This document shows positions 41,551 to 53,737 of a stretch of DNA of 64,000 nt, in pieces; positions within the stretch are counted from its first letter, which is position 1, and the number at the start of each line of letters is the position of its first letter. The translations under genes and the position numbers were made by a program. The DNA lies in the NCBI RefSeq assembly GCF_003855395.1, contig NZ_CP034015.1:3420001-3484000 (forward strand), given 5' to 3'. The stretch is from Shewanella livingstonensis (GTDB lineage: Bacteria; Pseudomonadota; Gammaproteobacteria; Enterobacterales; Shewanellaceae). The notes beneath the pieces are model-generated. The model had not been told where the DNA came from, ran no database searches, and saw only the letters and a program-made list of their open reading frames with translations.

Positions 41551-44500
41551 TTAGTTAAATGCAATTTTTACATTCGTTGAGCCAAGCATACTTTCAAGCG
41601 CTAGCATCAGCTCATCACTGGGATTTACTCGCCAGGTATCGCCTAAAGTAATTTTGCCGCTGGCATGGGTTTGAGCATAATGAATAGTTACAGGCACCAC
41701 GCCGTTACGCCAAGGGGTTAAGGTTTGCTCAAAGGTTTCCAGCCACTCGGGTGTGACTTGCGATGCATCGACCTTGATTTCAATCGCCCGAGCAAAATGA
41801 CTGCGAGCTTCACCTATTTCGATAATGTTGCGCGCGTTCATCCGGTTACCACCAGAGAAATCATCGAAACTGACATCACCCTCACAGATTAAAATGCGAT
41901 CTTTTTCAAGCATGTGACCAAACTTTTCAAACGGTTCGGTAAATAGCATGACTTCTAAACGGGCACTTTTATCATCTAAAGTCACTAGGCCCATTTTAGA
42001 CCCCCGCTTGGTGATCATCACTCGTGTAGCAACCACTAGGCCTGCCACTTTAACCGTTTTGCCACGCTCGGTTGGATGAATATCTTTTAAGCGGCCGCTA
42101 GTATATTGCTTGAGCTCTTTTAAATACTGGTTAATCGGGTGACCCGTTAAGTATAAACCTAGGGTTTCACGCTCACCTTCCAACCAAATTTTGTCTGGCC
42201 AAGGCGTACAATGGACAAAGTTTTGCTTACTGTCTTCAGGCTCACTATTAAGTAAACCGAACATATCGTGCTGGCCAATAGATTCTGCTTTTGCATGTTG
42301 CGCGGCTGCGCTAATGGCTTGGGGTAAAGTCGCCATCATTGAAGCACGATGCGGGCCGAGAGTATCTAATGCCCCAGCTAAAATAAGTTTTTCAATCACT
42401 CTTTTATTGAGTTTTTTCAAATCAATTCGAGCACAAAAATCGAAAAGATCACTGAACGGTCCGTTTTTACGAGCTTCTAAAATAGAATCAACGGGACCTT
42501 CACCGACACCTTTAATCGCGCCAATACCGTAAACGATATTCAGGTCATCATCGACAGTAAATTTAAACTGACCTTTATTCACATCGGGCGGAATTAATGG
42601 TAATCCCATACGCTCACATTCATCGACCAAGGTGACAATTTTATCAGTATTGTCCATGTCGGCAGACATTACCGCCGCCATAAACTGCGATGGAAAATGA
42701 GTTTTTAACCATAGCGTTTGATACGATACCAGTGCATAAGCGGCTGAATGCGATTTGTTAAAACCGTAACCGGCGAACTTTTCCACCAAGTCGAAGATCT
42801 TCATCGACAAGTCGCCATCAATACCGTTATTAATGGCGCCTTCTTTAAACGTGCCACGTTGCTTGGCCATTTCTTCAGGCTTTTTCTTACCCATTGCACG
42901 ACGGAGCATATCTGCGCCGCCAAGGGTATAACCCGACAATACCTGAGCAATTTGCATTACCTGCTCTTGGTACAAAATAATGCCATAAGTGGGTGATAAC
43001 AGCTCTCTTAACGACTCATGCTGATATTCTGCATCTGGGTAAGACACTTCTTCACGCCCATGCTTACGTTCAATAAAGTTATCTACCATGCCAGACTGAA
43101 GTGGCCCTGGACGGAACAATGCCACCAATGCAATCATATCTTCGAAACAATCAGGTTTTAGACGTTTAATTAAGTCTTTCATGCCGCGAGATTCCAGCTG
43201 GAATACGGCAGTAGTCTCGTAACGCTGTAACAGTCTAAAACAGGCCGGATCAGCAAGCGGAATAGCTTCAATACGTACGGGGTCTTTCCCCTCTTTAACT
43301 AGGCGCGGATTAATCATCTGCAATGCCCAATCAATAATGGTCAAGGTACGTAAACCCAAGAAATCGAACTTAACTAGGCCGGCCGTTTCTACGTCATTTT
43401 TATCAAACTGGGTTACTGGGTTTAAGCCTTCTGCATCACAATATAACGGAGCAAAATCAGTAATACGCGTCGGCGCAATAACTACACCACCGGCATGCTT
43501 ACCCGCGTTACGAGTCACCCCTTCTAAACGGCGACACATATCGATAAGCTCTTTTACATCTTCATCACCGGCATACGCTTCTGGCAACGCAGGCTCAACC
43601 TCAAAGGCTTTAGCGAGTGTCATCCCAGGTTCAGCGGGGATTAATTTGGTAAGACGTTCAACAAAACCGTATGGATGACCGAGCACACGGCCCACATCGC
43701 GAACAACCGCTTTAGCCGCCATGGTACCAAAGGTAATAATTTGCGATACGGCTTCGCGCCCATAAAGTTCAGCAACATGGTCGATCACTTCGTCACGACG
43801 ATCCATACAAAAGTCGACGTCGAAATCGGGCATTGAAACACGTTCAGGGTTTAAGAAACGCTCGAACAGTAAGTCGTACTCGAGTGGATCTAAGTCGGTG
43901 ATTTTCAGTGCATAAGCCACTAATGAACCAGCACCAGAGCCTCGACCAGGGCCAACCGGAATATCGTTGTCTTTGCCCCATTGAATAAACTCCATCACGA
44001 TAAGGAAGTAACCAGGGAAACCCATTTGGTTAATCACTTTTAGCTCAATCTCGAGACGCTCGTCGTATTCGCCACGTTTTTCGAGGCGAACTTGTGGATC
44101 TGGAAATAAAAACTCGAGACGTTGCTCTAGTCCTTTGTGTGACACATTAACCAAAAAATCTTCGATGGATAAGTCACCCGTGGGGAAATTAGGCAGAAAG
44201 ATTTCGTTTAATCGAATGGTGACATTACAGCGTTTGGCTATTTCAACGCTATTGTTAATGGCCGACGGAATATCGGCGAACAACGCGACCATTTCATCTT
44301 CGGTGCGCAGGTATTGTTGATCGCTATAGGTTTTGGGACGGCGTGGATCGACTAAGGTAAAACCATCATGAATTGCCACACGAATTTCATGAGCTTCAAA
44401 ATCGTCTTGCTTTAAAAATACCACTTGGTTAGTGGCAACAACTGGCAAGCCTTTTGCCGACGCTAATTCAACTGCCATGTGCAAATAGCGTTCTTCATCT

Positions 44501-45027
44501 GCACGGCCGGTGCGGATAAGCTCTATATAATAACGGTCTGTAAAATGTTGCTGATAAAATGCAATTAATGACTCTACTTGGTTTTGATTGCCTTTTAATA
44601 ACGCTTTACCCACATCGCCATCTCTGGCGCCAGAGATAATAATTAAGCCTGTGTTAAATTTAATCAGCCAATCTTGGTCAATCACGACTCGGTTATGAAC
44701 ATGACCGCGAAGATAAGCCTCACTGATCAGTTGAGTCAGATTTTGGTAACCTTCATTGTTCATCGCAATAATGGTTAAAGCGCAAAATTCTTTTTCAAAA
44801 CCTGGAGTTTGCACCCAAAAATCGGCACCCACAATGGGTTTAATACCCGCACTATTACACGCACCATAAAATTTTACCAAACCACAAAAATTGTTTTGAT
44901 CAGTTAATGCTATTGCTGCCATGCCCTGATTTTCAGCCGCTGCAATAATTGGTTTAACTTTAGCAACGCCATCTGACATTGAATAATCACTGTGGACGCG
45001 CAAATGAACAAAACGAGGATCGGACAT
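41551..45027 (-). CDS. dnaE: DNA polymerase III alpha subunit
   Basis: 1158 aa, close to the 1160 of E. coli. The PHP domain starts at the N-terminus ([15 protein letters not shown]). The palm carries the catalytic aspartates in MPDFDVDF near residues 400-405, preceded by [16 protein letters not shown]. Fingers and helix-hairpin-helix regions follow ([18 protein letters not shown]), then an OB-fold region ([28 protein letters not shown]) and a tau-binding C-terminus. It synthesises the chromosome as part of the replicative holoenzyme. It is downstream of rnhB, with 135 bp between. Confidence 0.97.
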   Translation of the reverse strand: MSDPRFVHLRVHSDYSMSDGVAKVKPIIAAAENQGMAAIALTDQNNFCGLVKFYGACNSAGIKPIVGADFWVQTPGFEKEFCALTIIAMNNEGYQNLTQLISEAYLRGHVHNRVVIDQDWLIKFNTGLIIISGARDGDVGKALLKGNQNQVESLIAFYQQHFTDRYYIELIRTGRADEERYLHMAVELASAKGLPVVATNQVVFLKQDDFEAHEIRVAIHDGFTLVDPRRPKTYSDQQYLRTEDEMVALFADIPSAINNSVEIAKRCNVTIRLNEIFLPNFPTGDLSIEDFLVNVSHKGLEQRLEFLFPDPQVRLEKRGEYDERLEIELKVINQMGFPGYFLIVMEFIQWGKDNDIPVGPGRGSGAGSLVAYALKITDLDPLEYDLLFERFLNPERVSMPDFDVDFCMDRRDEVIDHVAELYGREAVSQIITFGTMAAKAVVRDVGRVLGHPYGFVERLTKLIPAEPGMTLAKAFEVEPALPEAYAGDEDVKELIDMCRRLEGVTRNAGKHAGGVVIAPTRITDFAPLYCDAEGLNPVTQFDKNDVETAGLVKFDFLGLRTLTIIDWALQMINPRLVKEGKDPVRIEAIPLADPACFRLLQRYETTAVFQLESRGMKDLIKRLKPDCFEDMIALVALFRPGPLQSGMVDNFIERKHGREEVSYPDAEYQHESLRELLSPTYGIILYQEQVMQIAQVLSGYTLGGADMLRRAMGKKKPEEMAKQRGTFKEGAINNGIDGDLSMKIFDLVEKFAGYGFNKSHSAAYALVSYQTLWLKTHFPSQFMAAVMSADMDNTDKIVTLVDECERMGLPLIPPDVNKGQFKFTVDDDLNIVYGIGAIKGVGEGPVDSILEARKNGPFSDLFDFCARIDLKKLNKRVIEKLILAGALDTLGPHRASMMATLPQAISAAAQHAKAESIGQHDMFGLLNSEPEDSKQNFVHCTPWPDKIWLEGERETLGLYLTGHPINQYLKELKQYTSGRLKDIHPTERGKTVKVAGLVVATRVMITKRGSKMGLVTLDDKSARLEVMLFTEPFEKFGHMLEKDRILICEGDVSFDDFSGGNRMNARNIIEIGEARSHFARAIEIKVDASQVTPEWLETFEQTLTPWRNGVVPVTIHYAQTHASGKITLGDTWRVNPSDELMLALESMLGSTNVKIAFN

Positions 45028-45162
45028 AGATTATTTTTTCTTCGAAAAAGATGAATGAAACAACACGAAAATGCGGGATTTAGACTAGCAATTTTAAGCG
45101 ACTTTATCCACGATTAAGACGCTTAATATTGGTATATTACAATGTATTCTTACCACGTATTC

Positions 45163-45801
45163 TTACAACGTATTGTGCAGTAAAATACGCTCAGCAACAG
45201 GCTTAAAACTTTTACGATGTTCAGCTAATACGCCATGCAAGGCTAATGCTTCAAAGTGTGCTTTAGTTGGGTAACCTTTGTGCTTAGCAAAGCCATACTG
45301 TGGATATTGGCGATCTAATATTTCCATCTCTGCGTCACGCGTCACTTTGGCAATAATGGATGCTGCACTAATAGCGGCGACTAAACCATCACCTTTGATG
45401 ATTGCATGACTGGCAATACCAAAATCTGGCACCCGATTACCATCAACCAGTACTCGCTCAGGCAATATAGACAAGCCCGCTACAGCACGCTGCATGGCCA
45501 GCATAGTGGCATGCAAAATATTTAGCTCGTCTATTTCAGTAGGACTTGCACGACCTACACTGACACTTAATGCATTATCCATAATCTGTTGATATAAAGC
45601 ATTACGACGCTTCTCGCTGAGTTTTTTAGAATCATTAAGACCAACAATCGGTTTACTTGGGTCTAAGATCACTGCGGCGGTAACAACATCGCCAACCAAT
45701 GGGCCCCGCCCTACTTCGTCAACACCAGCAACCATCCCTTGGGAAATGATGGCTACTTGTTCAGGGGTAATATTTTTTATCACTACCGGTAATGTCGACA
45801 T
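45163..45801 (-). CDS. rnhB: Ribonuclease HII
   Basis: 212 aa. The metal-binding motif [14 protein letters not shown] near the N-terminus holds the first D-E pair. [20 protein letters not shown] (third Asp), [21 protein letters not shown] and the [17 protein letters not shown] block complete the family. It cleaves RNA from RNA/DNA hybrids and single ribonucleotides in DNA. It starts 20 bp after lpxB in the conserved lpx-rnhB-dnaE order. Confidence 0.96.
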   Translation of the reverse strand: MSTLPVVIKNITPEQVAIISQGMVAGVDEVGRGPLVGDVVTAAVILDPSKPIVGLNDSKKLSEKRRNALYQQIMDNALSVSVGRASPTEIDELNILHATMLAMQRAVAGLSILPERVLVDGNRVPDFGIASHAIIKGDGLVAAISAASIIAKVTRDAEMEILDRQYPQYGFAKHKGYPTKAHFEALALHGVLAEHRKSFKPVAERILLHNTL

Positions 45802-45821
45802 ATTAACTTATCCTAGTCAGC

Positions 45822-46970
45822 TTACTGAGTTTGTAATAATGCCACTACGGCATCGGCAGCTCGTTCACTGGCATTACACTTAAGTAATTGATGTAATTCT
45901 TCAAAACGGGCATTAAGCGGTGCAAAGTCTTGATTGAGTTGCTTAATCACTGCATCTGCAATTAACTGCGGCTGGCAATTAGCTTGCATCAATTCTGGCA
46001 CTATGGTTTCGTTGGCTAATAGATTAGGCAATGAATAATTTTTGATTTTCATCATGCGAATAGCAATTGCATAGGTAATAGGGCTAACACGGTAAGACAC
46101 GACCATAGGCCGCTTTACCAACATGGCCTCTAAAGTCGCGGTGCCAGAAGCCAATAAAATACAATCTGCAGCTGCCATCACCTCACGAGATTGACCTTCA
46201 ATAATGGTGACATCTAAATTAGGAGCAAACTGTTCTAGTGCAGTAATAAACTGTTGCCGACGAGCATCATTAACCACTGGTGTGACAAATTTGATATCTG
46301 GATAAGCTTGTTTAACTAACTGAGCCGCTTTTATAAACGGTTCAGCTAACTGTTTTAGCTCTCCGCCTCTGGAACCAGGCAGTACTGCCAAGTATTCTGC
46401 ATCAGGCTCTAATCCTAATAACTGCCGCGCGGCTAGCTTGTCACTGTGCATCGGAATATCGTCAGCAAGTGTATGGCCAACAAAAGTACAAGGTACATCA
46501 TGTTTATCGTAAAAGGCTTTCTCAAATGGCAATAAAGACAACACCATATGAGTAGCTTTGGCAATTTTGAATATCCGTTTTGGACGCCAAGCCCACACTG
46601 ACGGACTGACATAATGGACCGTTTTAATCCCTTTGGCTTTTAATTTAAGCTCTACACCTATATTAAAATCAGGCGCATCAATACCAATAAAACAGTCTGG
46701 CGTTAATTCGACAATTTGTTTCACTAGACTTGAACGAATATGCAGCAGTCGCGGTAAATGAGACAACACTTCGACTAACCCCATGATCGACAGCTCTTCC
46801 ATTGGGAATAAACTCTCAAACCCAAGGGCTTGCATACGCGGACCACCAATGCCGATAAAGCGCGCATCAGGATAACGTTTTTTGAGTGAATTAACTAAAC
46901 CGGCACCTAAAATATCGCCGGAAATTTCTCCGGCGACAATGGCAAATACTTTTGAAGAAGAGTTGGTCAT
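45822..46970 (-). CDS. lpxB: Lipid-A-disaccharide synthase
   Basis: 382 aa, the same length as E. coli LpxB. GT19-type glycosyltransferase: [14 protein letters not shown] at the N-terminus, [42 protein letters not shown] and [12 protein letters not shown]. It joins UDP-2,3-diacylglucosamine to lipid X to give the lipid A disaccharide, at the cytoplasmic face of the inner membrane. It is 9 bp downstream of lpxA, in the lpxD-fabZ-lpxA-lpxB operon. Confidence 0.97.
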   Translation of the reverse strand: MTNSSSKVFAIVAGEISGDILGAGLVNSLKKRYPDARFIGIGGPRMQALGFESLFPMEELSIMGLVEVLSHLPRLLHIRSSLVKQIVELTPDCFIGIDAPDFNIGVELKLKAKGIKTVHYVSPSVWAWRPKRIFKIAKATHMVLSLLPFEKAFYDKHDVPCTFVGHTLADDIPMHSDKLAARQLLGLEPDAEYLAVLPGSRGGELKQLAEPFIKAAQLVKQAYPDIKFVTPVVNDARRQQFITALEQFAPNLDVTIIEGQSREVMAAADCILLASGTATLEAMLVKRPMVVSYRVSPITYAIAIRMMKIKNYSLPNLLANETIVPELMQANCQPQLIADAVIKQLNQDFAPLNARFEELHQLLKCNASERAADAVVALLQTQ

Positions 46971-46979
46971 CGTTTCCGT

Positions 46980-47750
46980 CTATCGAATAATGCCACGAGC
47001 AGAGTGATTTACAAAATCCACGAACGCTTTTACATTTGCGTCATTTTTAGCAGACTCGGCCAATTCAACGTTTGCTTCTTCAATGGTTAAGCTCTTACGA
47101 AACACCGCTTTATACGCATTAAAGATGGCTCGTTGATTTTCTTTGGTAAAACCACGGCGTTTTAGGCCTTCTAAATTTAATCCACGTGGTACAGCAGGAG
47201 AGCCTGCGGCCATCACAAATGGAGGTACGTCTTGCAAAATAAGTGACGCTCCGGCAGTAAAGGCATGTGCGCCAATGTGCACAAACTGATGTACGCCTGT
47301 CATACCGCCCAAAATAACCCAATCGCCTACATGTACATGGCCCGCAATTGAAGCGTTATTAGCCATAATAACGTTATTACCGACTAAACAGTCATGGGCA
47401 ATATGAACATAGGCCATAAATAGACAATCAGAACCTATGCGAGTTTCACCCTTGTCTTGAGTGGTTCCACGATGAATGGTGACCGACTCACGAATAATAT
47501 TATTGTCGCCAATAATTAACCGAGTTTGTTCGCCGGCGTACTTTTTGTCTTGACACTCTTCGCCAACCGAAGAGAATTGAAAAATACGGTTGCCTTTACC
47601 GATAACGGTTGGACCTTTAACCACAACATGAGAGCTTATCCATGTGTCGTCGCCAATTTCAACATTTTCGCCAATATAGCTCCAAGGGCCAATAGTGACA
47701 TTTTTACCAATTTTGGCAGTGGGATGAACAAACGCTAATTTATCTATCAC
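46980..47750 (-). CDS. lpxA: UDP-N-acetylglucosamine O-acyltransferase
   Basis: 256 aa starting with a GTG that overlaps the fabZ stop (GTGA), so it is coupled to fabZ. It is a left-handed beta-helix of hexapeptide repeats ([29 protein letters not shown]) with the catalytic His in [14 protein letters not shown] and the acyl-ruler region [13 protein letters not shown]. It adds a 3-hydroxyacyl chain from ACP to UDP-GlcNAc, the first step of lipid A synthesis. Confidence 0.97.
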   Translation of the reverse strand: MIDKLAFVHPTAKIGKNVTIGPWSYIGENVEIGDDTWISSHVVVKGPTVIGKGNRIFQFSSVGEECQDKKYAGEQTRLIIGDNNIIRESVTIHRGTTQDKGETRIGSDCLFMAYVHIAHDCLVGNNVIMANNASIAGHVHVGDWVILGGMTGVHQFVHIGAHAFTAGASLILQDVPPFVMAAGSPAVPRGLNLEGLKRRGFTKENQRAIFNAYKAVFRKSLTIEEANVELAESAKNDANVKAFVDFVNHSARGIIR

Positions 47751-48208
47751 TTATTAATCTCTCTACGTGCGCACATGATTTCCGCTGAACAAACCAGTTC
47801 ACCATCAACCAAAGCTTCCCCAATAAACACACCAATACCACGACGCTCTTTAATCATTTTAACGTGAAAATGTATTTGATCGCCTGGCTCAACTACGCGT
47901 CTAAAACGCGCTTTATCAATACCGGCAAAATAATACAATACGTCTGGAGACGGTTCAGAACTCATGGTTTTAAAAGCAAGTAAACCCGTTGCCTGTGCCA
48001 TGGCTTCTAAAATTAAGACACCTGGCATAACGGGTTGTATAGGGAAATGTCCCTGAAAAAATGGCTCATTGATCGTGACATTTTTAATCGCATGTAATTG
48101 CTCACCTACGGTAAAGTCCAATACACGATCGATCAACAAAAATGGATATCTATGAGGTAGATATTTGAGGATCTCTTTAATATCCATGGTGTTTAATTGG
48201 TTTGACAC
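47747..48208 (-). CDS. fabZ: 3-hydroxyacyl-ACP dehydratase
   Basis: 153 aa from a GTG at 48208. AAGGA is seven bases upstream, and the resulting N-terminus ([13 protein letters not shown]) matches the family; the longer frame from 48295 would run into lpxD. The hot-dog fold motif [12 protein letters not shown] is followed by the catalytic His in [21 protein letters not shown], which includes the Glu of the active site. It dehydrates 3-hydroxyacyl-ACPs for fatty-acid elongation and balances flux against lpxA, to which it is coupled. Confidence 0.96.
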   Translation of the reverse strand: MSNQLNTMDIKEILKYLPHRYPFLLIDRVLDFTVGEQLHAIKNVTINEPFFQGHFPIQPVMPGVLILEAMAQATGLLAFKTMSSEPSPDVLYYFAGIDKARFRRVVEPGDQIHFHVKMIKERRGIGVFIGEALVDGELVCSAEIMCARREINK

Positions 48209-48239
48209 ACTACATTCCTTTAATAAGGCAGAATTACAA

Positions 48240-49265
48240 TTATTCTGTGCCCTTAGCACTTTTTTCGAGGATTTTAACTCGACTAAATAATTCATCTAAT
48301 TGACGGAAACGCACAGTGTTTCGACGCCAAAGTTTGTTTTCCATTGCAATCGTAGCCGATGAATACACACCTTTGTCACGGATCACACTTGTCACATTAG
48401 TACCACCAGAAACATGCACACCGTCAGCAATACTGAGATGTCCAGCAATAGCACTACCGCCACCAATAATGCAGTACTTACCTATGGTAGAACTACCAGC
48501 AATAATAGAACCACCAGCAATTGCGGTGTGTTGTCCAATTACCACATTATGAGCAATTTGAATTTGGTTGTCGATAATCACACCATCGTGTATCTCGGTA
48601 TGCGATAACGCGCCACGGTCAATGGTAGTACATGCGCCAATTTCAACATGATTGCCAATCCGCACACCACCCGTTTGAGGGATTTTAATCCAATTGCCGC
48701 GTTCATTGGCATAACCAAAACCATCCGAACCAATAACAGATCCTGAATGAACGATGCAATGATGACCGATATGGACATTATGATAAATGCTAACATTCGC
48801 CCAAAGGCGTGTGTCGGAACCAATAATACTGCTTTCACCAACCACACAACCGGGACCAATCTGAACATTTTCACCTAAAATAACATTAGCACCAATCACT
48901 GCATTTGCCCCAATAGCCACACCGTCACCAATAATGGCTGAGTTGTCTATTTGAGCTGAGGGATGGATACCAAGAGTTTCTTTAGGCGTAGTATCAAGCA
49001 ATTGTGCCACACGAGCAAACCCGACATAAGGGTCGCTCACAATAAGGGCATTACCATGATAACTGTTTGCTTCTTTTTCGCTAAGCAACACCGCGCTAGC
49101 TTGAGTTGCCTCAAGCTGAGCGCGGTACTTACTATTGGCTAAAAAAGAGAGTTGGCCTTGGATTGCATTTTCAAGTGTGGCGACACTGGTAATTTCCAAT
49201 GTCTCGTCACCTTTGACCATTGCTCCCAATAATTGGCTAAGCTCTTTTAAAGTCACTTTTTGCAT
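48240..49265 (-). CDS. lpxD: UDP-3-O-(3-hydroxymyristoyl)glucosamine N-acyltransferase
   Basis: 341 aa. The N-terminal uridine-binding domain (~residues 1-100) is followed by hexapeptide repeats ([20 protein letters not shown] through [18 protein letters not shown]). The catalytic His lies in [12 protein letters not shown]. It N-acylates the third intermediate of lipid A synthesis. It lies 5 bp downstream of skp and 31 bp upstream of fabZ. Confidence 0.97.
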   Translation of the reverse strand: MQKVTLKELSQLLGAMVKGDETLEITSVATLENAIQGQLSFLANSKYRAQLEATQASAVLLSEKEANSYHGNALIVSDPYVGFARVAQLLDTTPKETLGIHPSAQIDNSAIIGDGVAIGANAVIGANVILGENVQIGPGCVVGESSIIGSDTRLWANVSIYHNVHIGHHCIVHSGSVIGSDGFGYANERGNWIKIPQTGGVRIGNHVEIGACTTIDRGALSHTEIHDGVIIDNQIQIAHNVVIGQHTAIAGGSIIAGSSTIGKYCIIGGGSAIAGHLSIADGVHVSGGTNVTSVIRDKGVYSSATIAMENKLWRRNTVRFRQLDELFSRVKILEKSAKGTE

Positions 49266-49270
49266 ACTTA

Positions 49271-49777
49271 TTATTTGCCTTTGCTTAAGGCTTCTACCAC
49301 TTTGCTGCTGATGTCAGCTTCTGGCTTAACAAAAATAACTGCGCCACGTTGTAGAACCATGTCGTATTTTTCTTTACCAGCAATGGTATTAATCGCTTTT
49401 TGAACTTGAACTAATAGCTTGTTTTGCTCTTCACCTTGACGACGACGCATGTCTTCATCTAGTGCTTTGCCTTTCAACTGGAATTCAGATTTTAGTGATT
49501 CCATTTTGCGTACTAATTCAGTCTTTTGTGTGTCGCTCATTAAGGCGCCGTCACGTTGCTGCTTTTCAACCAAAGAACGCATTTCTTCTTGCATTTTTTG
49601 GACTTCAGCAACACGATCACCAAACTCAGCTTTTAATGATTTAGAAATTTGTTCGCGCTGCGGCAACTGCTCGAACACTTCCCCCATATCAACCACGGCA
49701 AGCTTTTCCGCTTGAGCTAGCATAGGGGTAGCAAACAATGCCAATGTAATTAATGCGCGATTTACCATCTTTTTCAA
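49271..49777 (-). CDS. skp: Periplasmic chaperone Skp
   Basis: 168 aa from a TTG. AAGGAG six bases upstream fits it, while the ATG nine bases on is too far. A signal peptide (NRALITLALFATPMLAQA) precedes the mature N-terminus EKLAVVDMGEVFEQLPQRE. Long charged helices (AEVQKMQEEMRSLVEKQ, LVRKMESLKSEFQLKG) form the tentacles of the trimeric jellyfish. It holds unfolded outer-membrane proteins for BamA, which is encoded just upstream. Usual synonym ompH. Confidence 0.95.
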   Translation of the reverse strand: MKKMVNRALITLALFATPMLAQAEKLAVVDMGEVFEQLPQREQISKSLKAEFGDRVAEVQKMQEEMRSLVEKQQRDGALMSDTQKTELVRKMESLKSEFQLKGKALDEDMRRRQGEEQNKLLVQVQKAINTIAGKEKYDMVLQRGAVIFVKPEADISSKVVEALSKGK

Positions 49778-49833
49778 AGTAGACTCCTTGTAAAACTTGT
49801 TGTTATCAGCAAAACCTGCCGAGTGTATTTGTT

Positions 49834-52323
49834 TTAGAACGTTTTGCCAATATTGAACGAGAAAATCTCTGTCTCGTCATCTTCATATTCTTTCAGCGGC
49901 CAAGCTAAACTAAACACCATAGGACCCATAGGCGATAACCACTGTACGCTCATACCCCATGAGGCTCGTAAGCGTGCTGGATCGCTATAGTCTTCTAGCT
50001 TAGAAAACTGATCCGCTGGTAGATATCGGTAAGATTCATAATCAAACTCGGTATCCCATACGTTACCTGCATCTACGAAGAAACTAGTACGTACTGAGTT
50101 AGTGTAAGCCTCATCAAGAAATGGCGTCGGAACGATCATTTCAAAACTTGCTGTCGCAATGGCATTACCACCAATTGAGCGACCTTGGCTAACCTGGATC
50201 TGAGTAGGATCACCAGGAGAAGCGATACTACAACCATCGCCCGACACATCAGGTGAACATTGGTCACTACCACGGTATGCATAGAACGAACGTGGACCTA
50301 CTGAGTTAGACTTAAAGCCACGTAACGAGCTACTCCCACCTGAGTAATAGTTTTCCCAAAACGGTAAGATTTGATCGTTATCTTTAAATTGACCATAACC
50401 GTTTGAGTAACCTAAACGTGCACGAGCCAATAATACAAACCCATGCTGAGGTGTCAGCGGGAAGTAGAAGTTGGTATCGAAATCCGTTTTAAAGTACTGT
50501 AAATCAGAACCTGGCACGGTCATTTTACCGCTTAAACGTTGCGACGAACCATCTGTCGGGAACGTACCACGGTTAAGTGTGCTGCGGTACCAACCAGCAT
50601 TCAATTCAAAGTTATCAAAACTTAAATCTGAGTTAGGATCATCCGTTTCACGATACACATTATAGAAACGCAAGGCTTGTTCATAAGCAGAGATTTCTGA
50701 AATGGTATTATGACGATAACCAATACCACCATTTAAACGGTTGTATTCGTTGATCGGGAATCCTGAGTTTAATGCAACACCATAAGATTGATTCTTATAG
50801 CGCTCAAGGTTAGCCTCGTTAGCATCAAACTCGTTCCAGTACACACTGCCGCCTAAGCTAACAGCATCTTTGGTAAAGTAAGGATCGGTGAAAGATAAGT
50901 TAGCACTGCGCGAGTATTTATTAGTGTTAATACTAATACCTGCTTGGTTACCTGTACCAAGGAAGTTATTTTGCTCAACGCCAAACTGCAAACTCACGCC
51001 AGACTCAGTACCGTAACCCACACCGGCGTTAAACGAACCTGATGGCTGCTCTTTTACCGTAACGGCCACATCAACTAAATCGTCGCTGCCCGGAACTTGG
51101 ATAGTTTCAGCATCTACAGTTTCAAAGTAACCTAAACGGTTAAGACGTAATTTAGACTGCTCAATCTGGGCAGAGTTTAACCACGCGCCTTCCATTTGAC
51201 GAAGCTCACGACGCATAACTTCATCTTTAGTTACCGTGTTACCGGTGAAGTTAATTGAGCGAACATAAACACGCTTACCAGGCTTGATATTGATGTTAAG
51301 CACCACTTCTTTGGCGTCATCATCAATTTCAGGATAAGTTTTTACTTCTGGATAAGCGTAACCAAAGCGACCAAGGTATTTACTGTACATTTCTTCGGTG
51401 AATGTAACATCAGCACCGTTGTACATGTTGCCTGCTTTAATTGGCAAAATAGATTTCATTAACGCTTCGCGACCCATAAGGTCACCAATTAAGTTAACTT
51501 CTTTTACTTTGTACTTTTCGCCTTCGTCCACATTGATGGTGATGTACAAACCTTTACGGTCTGGTGTCATCGCCACTTGCGTTGAGGTTACGTTAAAACG
51601 AATATAACCTTGGTTATGGTAATAGGTTTTGATGGTTTCTAAGTCAGCTTGTAGCTTTTGCTTTTGGTAACGACGCTCACCAAACAAATCCCACCATGCC
51701 ACATAATCTTTTAGCTCAAGCATACTGATGAGCTCAGAATCTGAGAACACAGTATTGCCTACCACGTTGATTTGACGGATTTCAGCCGCTAAACCTTCGG
51801 TAAACTTAAACTTAAGCTCTACACGGTTACGAGGTAAGTTGATAATTTGCGCTTCAACTTTGGCGCCGTATTTACCCACACCGTAATAGAAATCTTGCAG
51901 GCCTTTTTCAATGCCAGACAACATAGTTCTATCAAGTGATTCGCCGGTTTTAACACCAGAACCGTCAAGACTTTCTTGTAACTGTTCGTCTTTAATATCT
52001 TTATTACCGTCAAATGAGATAATACTGATAGTTGGACGTTCTTTAACCGTTACATAGAGTATACCGTCTTCATGACTGACACTGATGTTTTCAAAATTGG
52101 TTGAGCCGTATAAGCTCTTAATCGCTTGCTGTAATTTAATTTCATCTACCGTGTCACCTACTCTCACAGGTAAACTCAATAGTGCTGCACCGAGAGCAAC
52201 TCGTTGCAAACCTTCTACTTGGATGTCGGTCACTTCAAAAGGTTGGAAAGACTCTGCCCAACCATTCCCTGAAAAAGACGCGCCGACGAATAACATCGAG
52301 GCAAAAATTTTATTAAATCTCAT
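49834..52323 (-). CDS. bamA: Outer-membrane protein assembly factor BamA
   Basis: 829 aa (E. coli 810). A signal peptide ends at GNGWAE. Five POTRA domains span ~residues 24-425 (EVTDIQVEGLQRVALGAAL, ISIISFDGNKDIKDEQLQESL, RQINVVGNTVFSDSELISML, KVKEVNLIGDLMGREALM, VRSINFTGNTVTKDEVMRREL). The C-terminal 16-strand barrel has GGSSSLRGFKSNSVGPRSF (the RGF motif of loop 6) and the terminal Phe in FSFNIGKTF. It inserts beta-barrel proteins, including the TonB receptor at the window's left end. Confidence 0.97.
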   Translation of the reverse strand: MRFNKIFASMLFVGASFSGNGWAESFQPFEVTDIQVEGLQRVALGAALLSLPVRVGDTVDEIKLQQAIKSLYGSTNFENISVSHEDGILYVTVKERPTISIISFDGNKDIKDEQLQESLDGSGVKTGESLDRTMLSGIEKGLQDFYYGVGKYGAKVEAQIINLPRNRVELKFKFTEGLAAEIRQINVVGNTVFSDSELISMLELKDYVAWWDLFGERRYQKQKLQADLETIKTYYHNQGYIRFNVTSTQVAMTPDRKGLYITINVDEGEKYKVKEVNLIGDLMGREALMKSILPIKAGNMYNGADVTFTEEMYSKYLGRFGYAYPEVKTYPEIDDDAKEVVLNINIKPGKRVYVRSINFTGNTVTKDEVMRRELRQMEGAWLNSAQIEQSKLRLNRLGYFETVDAETIQVPGSDDLVDVAVTVKEQPSGSFNAGVGYGTESGVSLQFGVEQNNFLGTGNQAGISINTNKYSRSANLSFTDPYFTKDAVSLGGSVYWNEFDANEANLERYKNQSYGVALNSGFPINEYNRLNGGIGYRHNTISEISAYEQALRFYNVYRETDDPNSDLSFDNFELNAGWYRSTLNRGTFPTDGSSQRLSGKMTVPGSDLQYFKTDFDTNFYFPLTPQHGFVLLARARLGYSNGYGQFKDNDQILPFWENYYSGGSSSLRGFKSNSVGPRSFYAYRGSDQCSPDVSGDGCSIASPGDPTQIQVSQGRSIGGNAIATASFEMIVPTPFLDEAYTNSVRTSFFVDAGNVWDTEFDYESYRYLPADQFSKLEDYSDPARLRASWGMSVQWLSPMGPMVFSLAWPLKEYEDDETEIFSFNIGKTF

Positions 52324-52354
52324 AGAGCACTTCTAATTATTAGTCTGTCCTTGC

Positions 52355-53725
52355 TCAGAGTCGGGCAAAATCGTTGAATAAGGCTACGCCCATCAACATT
52401 AGCAGCAAAGCTGCGCCAAACCTGAAACCTATTTCCTGTACCTTTTCGGGCACAGGCTTACCAGTAATCACTTCTATAAAGTAATACAGCAAGTGTCCAC
52501 CATCGAGCACTGGCAAAGGCATTAAGTTAATAATGCCTAAGTTAACGCTGATGAGCGCGATAAACCCAAGAAAGTACACTAAACCATAACTTGCACTGGC
52601 GCCTGCGCCTTGTGCAATAGAAATAGGACCACTAAGGTTTTTCACCGACACATCGCCGGTAAATAATTTTCCAATCATCTTAAAGCTGACAACTACAAGT
52701 TGTGATGTTTTATCAGCTGCAGCGATAACTGAATCTACTATGCCATACTCAAGCTCAAAGCGCATATTATCAGGCCATTGCGCTTGGGTTGGGCTAATTC
52801 CTACAATCCCGATAGTCTTACCGTCGGGATTTTGTTGTGCTTTTGGCACAACATTAACATTGATAAGTTCACCTTTTCGCATCAATGCCATATTAATATT
52901 TTTATTCGCTGAGCTTTGTACCACATCAACAAACGCTTTCCAATCGCTGTATTGCGTACCATTAATATTGACCAGTTTATCGCCAACAATAATACCTGCT
53001 TGTTCTGCGGCACTGTCTTTACTCACTGCGGCTATAGTGGGGTCGATCCCTGGACGAAAAATGCCTAAACCTAACGAGGTAATAGGCGACTCTTTTTCTG
53101 GATCGAATGCCCATTCACGCGTATCGAGTTTAACCGTTCGGTTCGGCATATCCATACCCGACAATGTAGCAAGAGGCGCTAAGGTTAATTCAATACTTTC
53201 ATCGCCAATATGGCCGACTAAGGCTAAATTAACCTCTTCCCAGGTGCGTACTTTTTGCCCTGAAACCGCCAAAATCTGTTGCGGTTCAACCAACTGAATA
53301 ACGCTGGCAGGACTATCTAATTTGGTGCTATCAATAACCGGCTTAATCGACGGAGTACCTATAAGGTACATGACATATAACGCTGCAAAAGCAAAAATAA
53401 AGTTAGCAATAGGGCCCGCTGACACAATCGCAATGCGTTGCCATACTGTTTTACGGTTAAATGCTTGGTCGACTAACTCTACTGGCACTTCTTCAACACG
53501 CTCATCGAGCATTTTGACATAGCCACCCAGTGGGATCATTGCCACCACATATTCAGTGCCGTCTTTACCTATTTTACGCCAAATCGCTTTGCCAAAACCT
53601 ATAGAGAAACGCTCTACTTTAACACCACAGCGACGTGCGACCCAAAAGTGGCCATATTCGTGAGCCGTAATCAAAATACCTAATGCGACGATAAAAGAAC
53701 CTAGGCTCCAAAAAAAATCTATCAT
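52355..53725 (-). CDS. rseP: Site-2 intramembrane metalloprotease RseP
   Basis: 456 aa (E. coli 450). The zinc motif H-E-x-x-H is in ILITAHEYGHFWVARR near residue 20, and the second site in INLMPLPVLDGGHLLYY. Two PDZ domains lie between (~residues 115-310; VIQLVEPQQILAVSGQKVRTWEEV and AAEQAGIIVGDKLVNINGTQYSDW). It completes release of sigma-E by cutting RseA, and clears signal peptides. It may also act on other anti-sigma factors, including an RskA-like one such as that at 25863, though this is only a possibility. Confidence 0.97.
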   Translation of the reverse strand: MIDFFWSLGSFIVALGILITAHEYGHFWVARRCGVKVERFSIGFGKAIWRKIGKDGTEYVVAMIPLGGYVKMLDERVEEVPVELVDQAFNRKTVWQRIAIVSAGPIANFIFAFAALYVMYLIGTPSIKPVIDSTKLDSPASVIQLVEPQQILAVSGQKVRTWEEVNLALVGHIGDESIELTLAPLATLSGMDMPNRTVKLDTREWAFDPEKESPITSLGLGIFRPGIDPTIAAVSKDSAAEQAGIIVGDKLVNINGTQYSDWKAFVDVVQSSANKNINMALMRKGELINVNVVPKAQQNPDGKTIGIVGISPTQAQWPDNMRFELEYGIVDSVIAAADKTSQLVVVSFKMIGKLFTGDVSVKNLSGPISIAQGAGASASYGLVYFLGFIALISVNLGIINLMPLPVLDGGHLLYYFIEVITGKPVPEKVQEIGFRFGAALLLMLMGVALFNDFARL

Positions 53726-53737
53726 TATGTCCCTGAA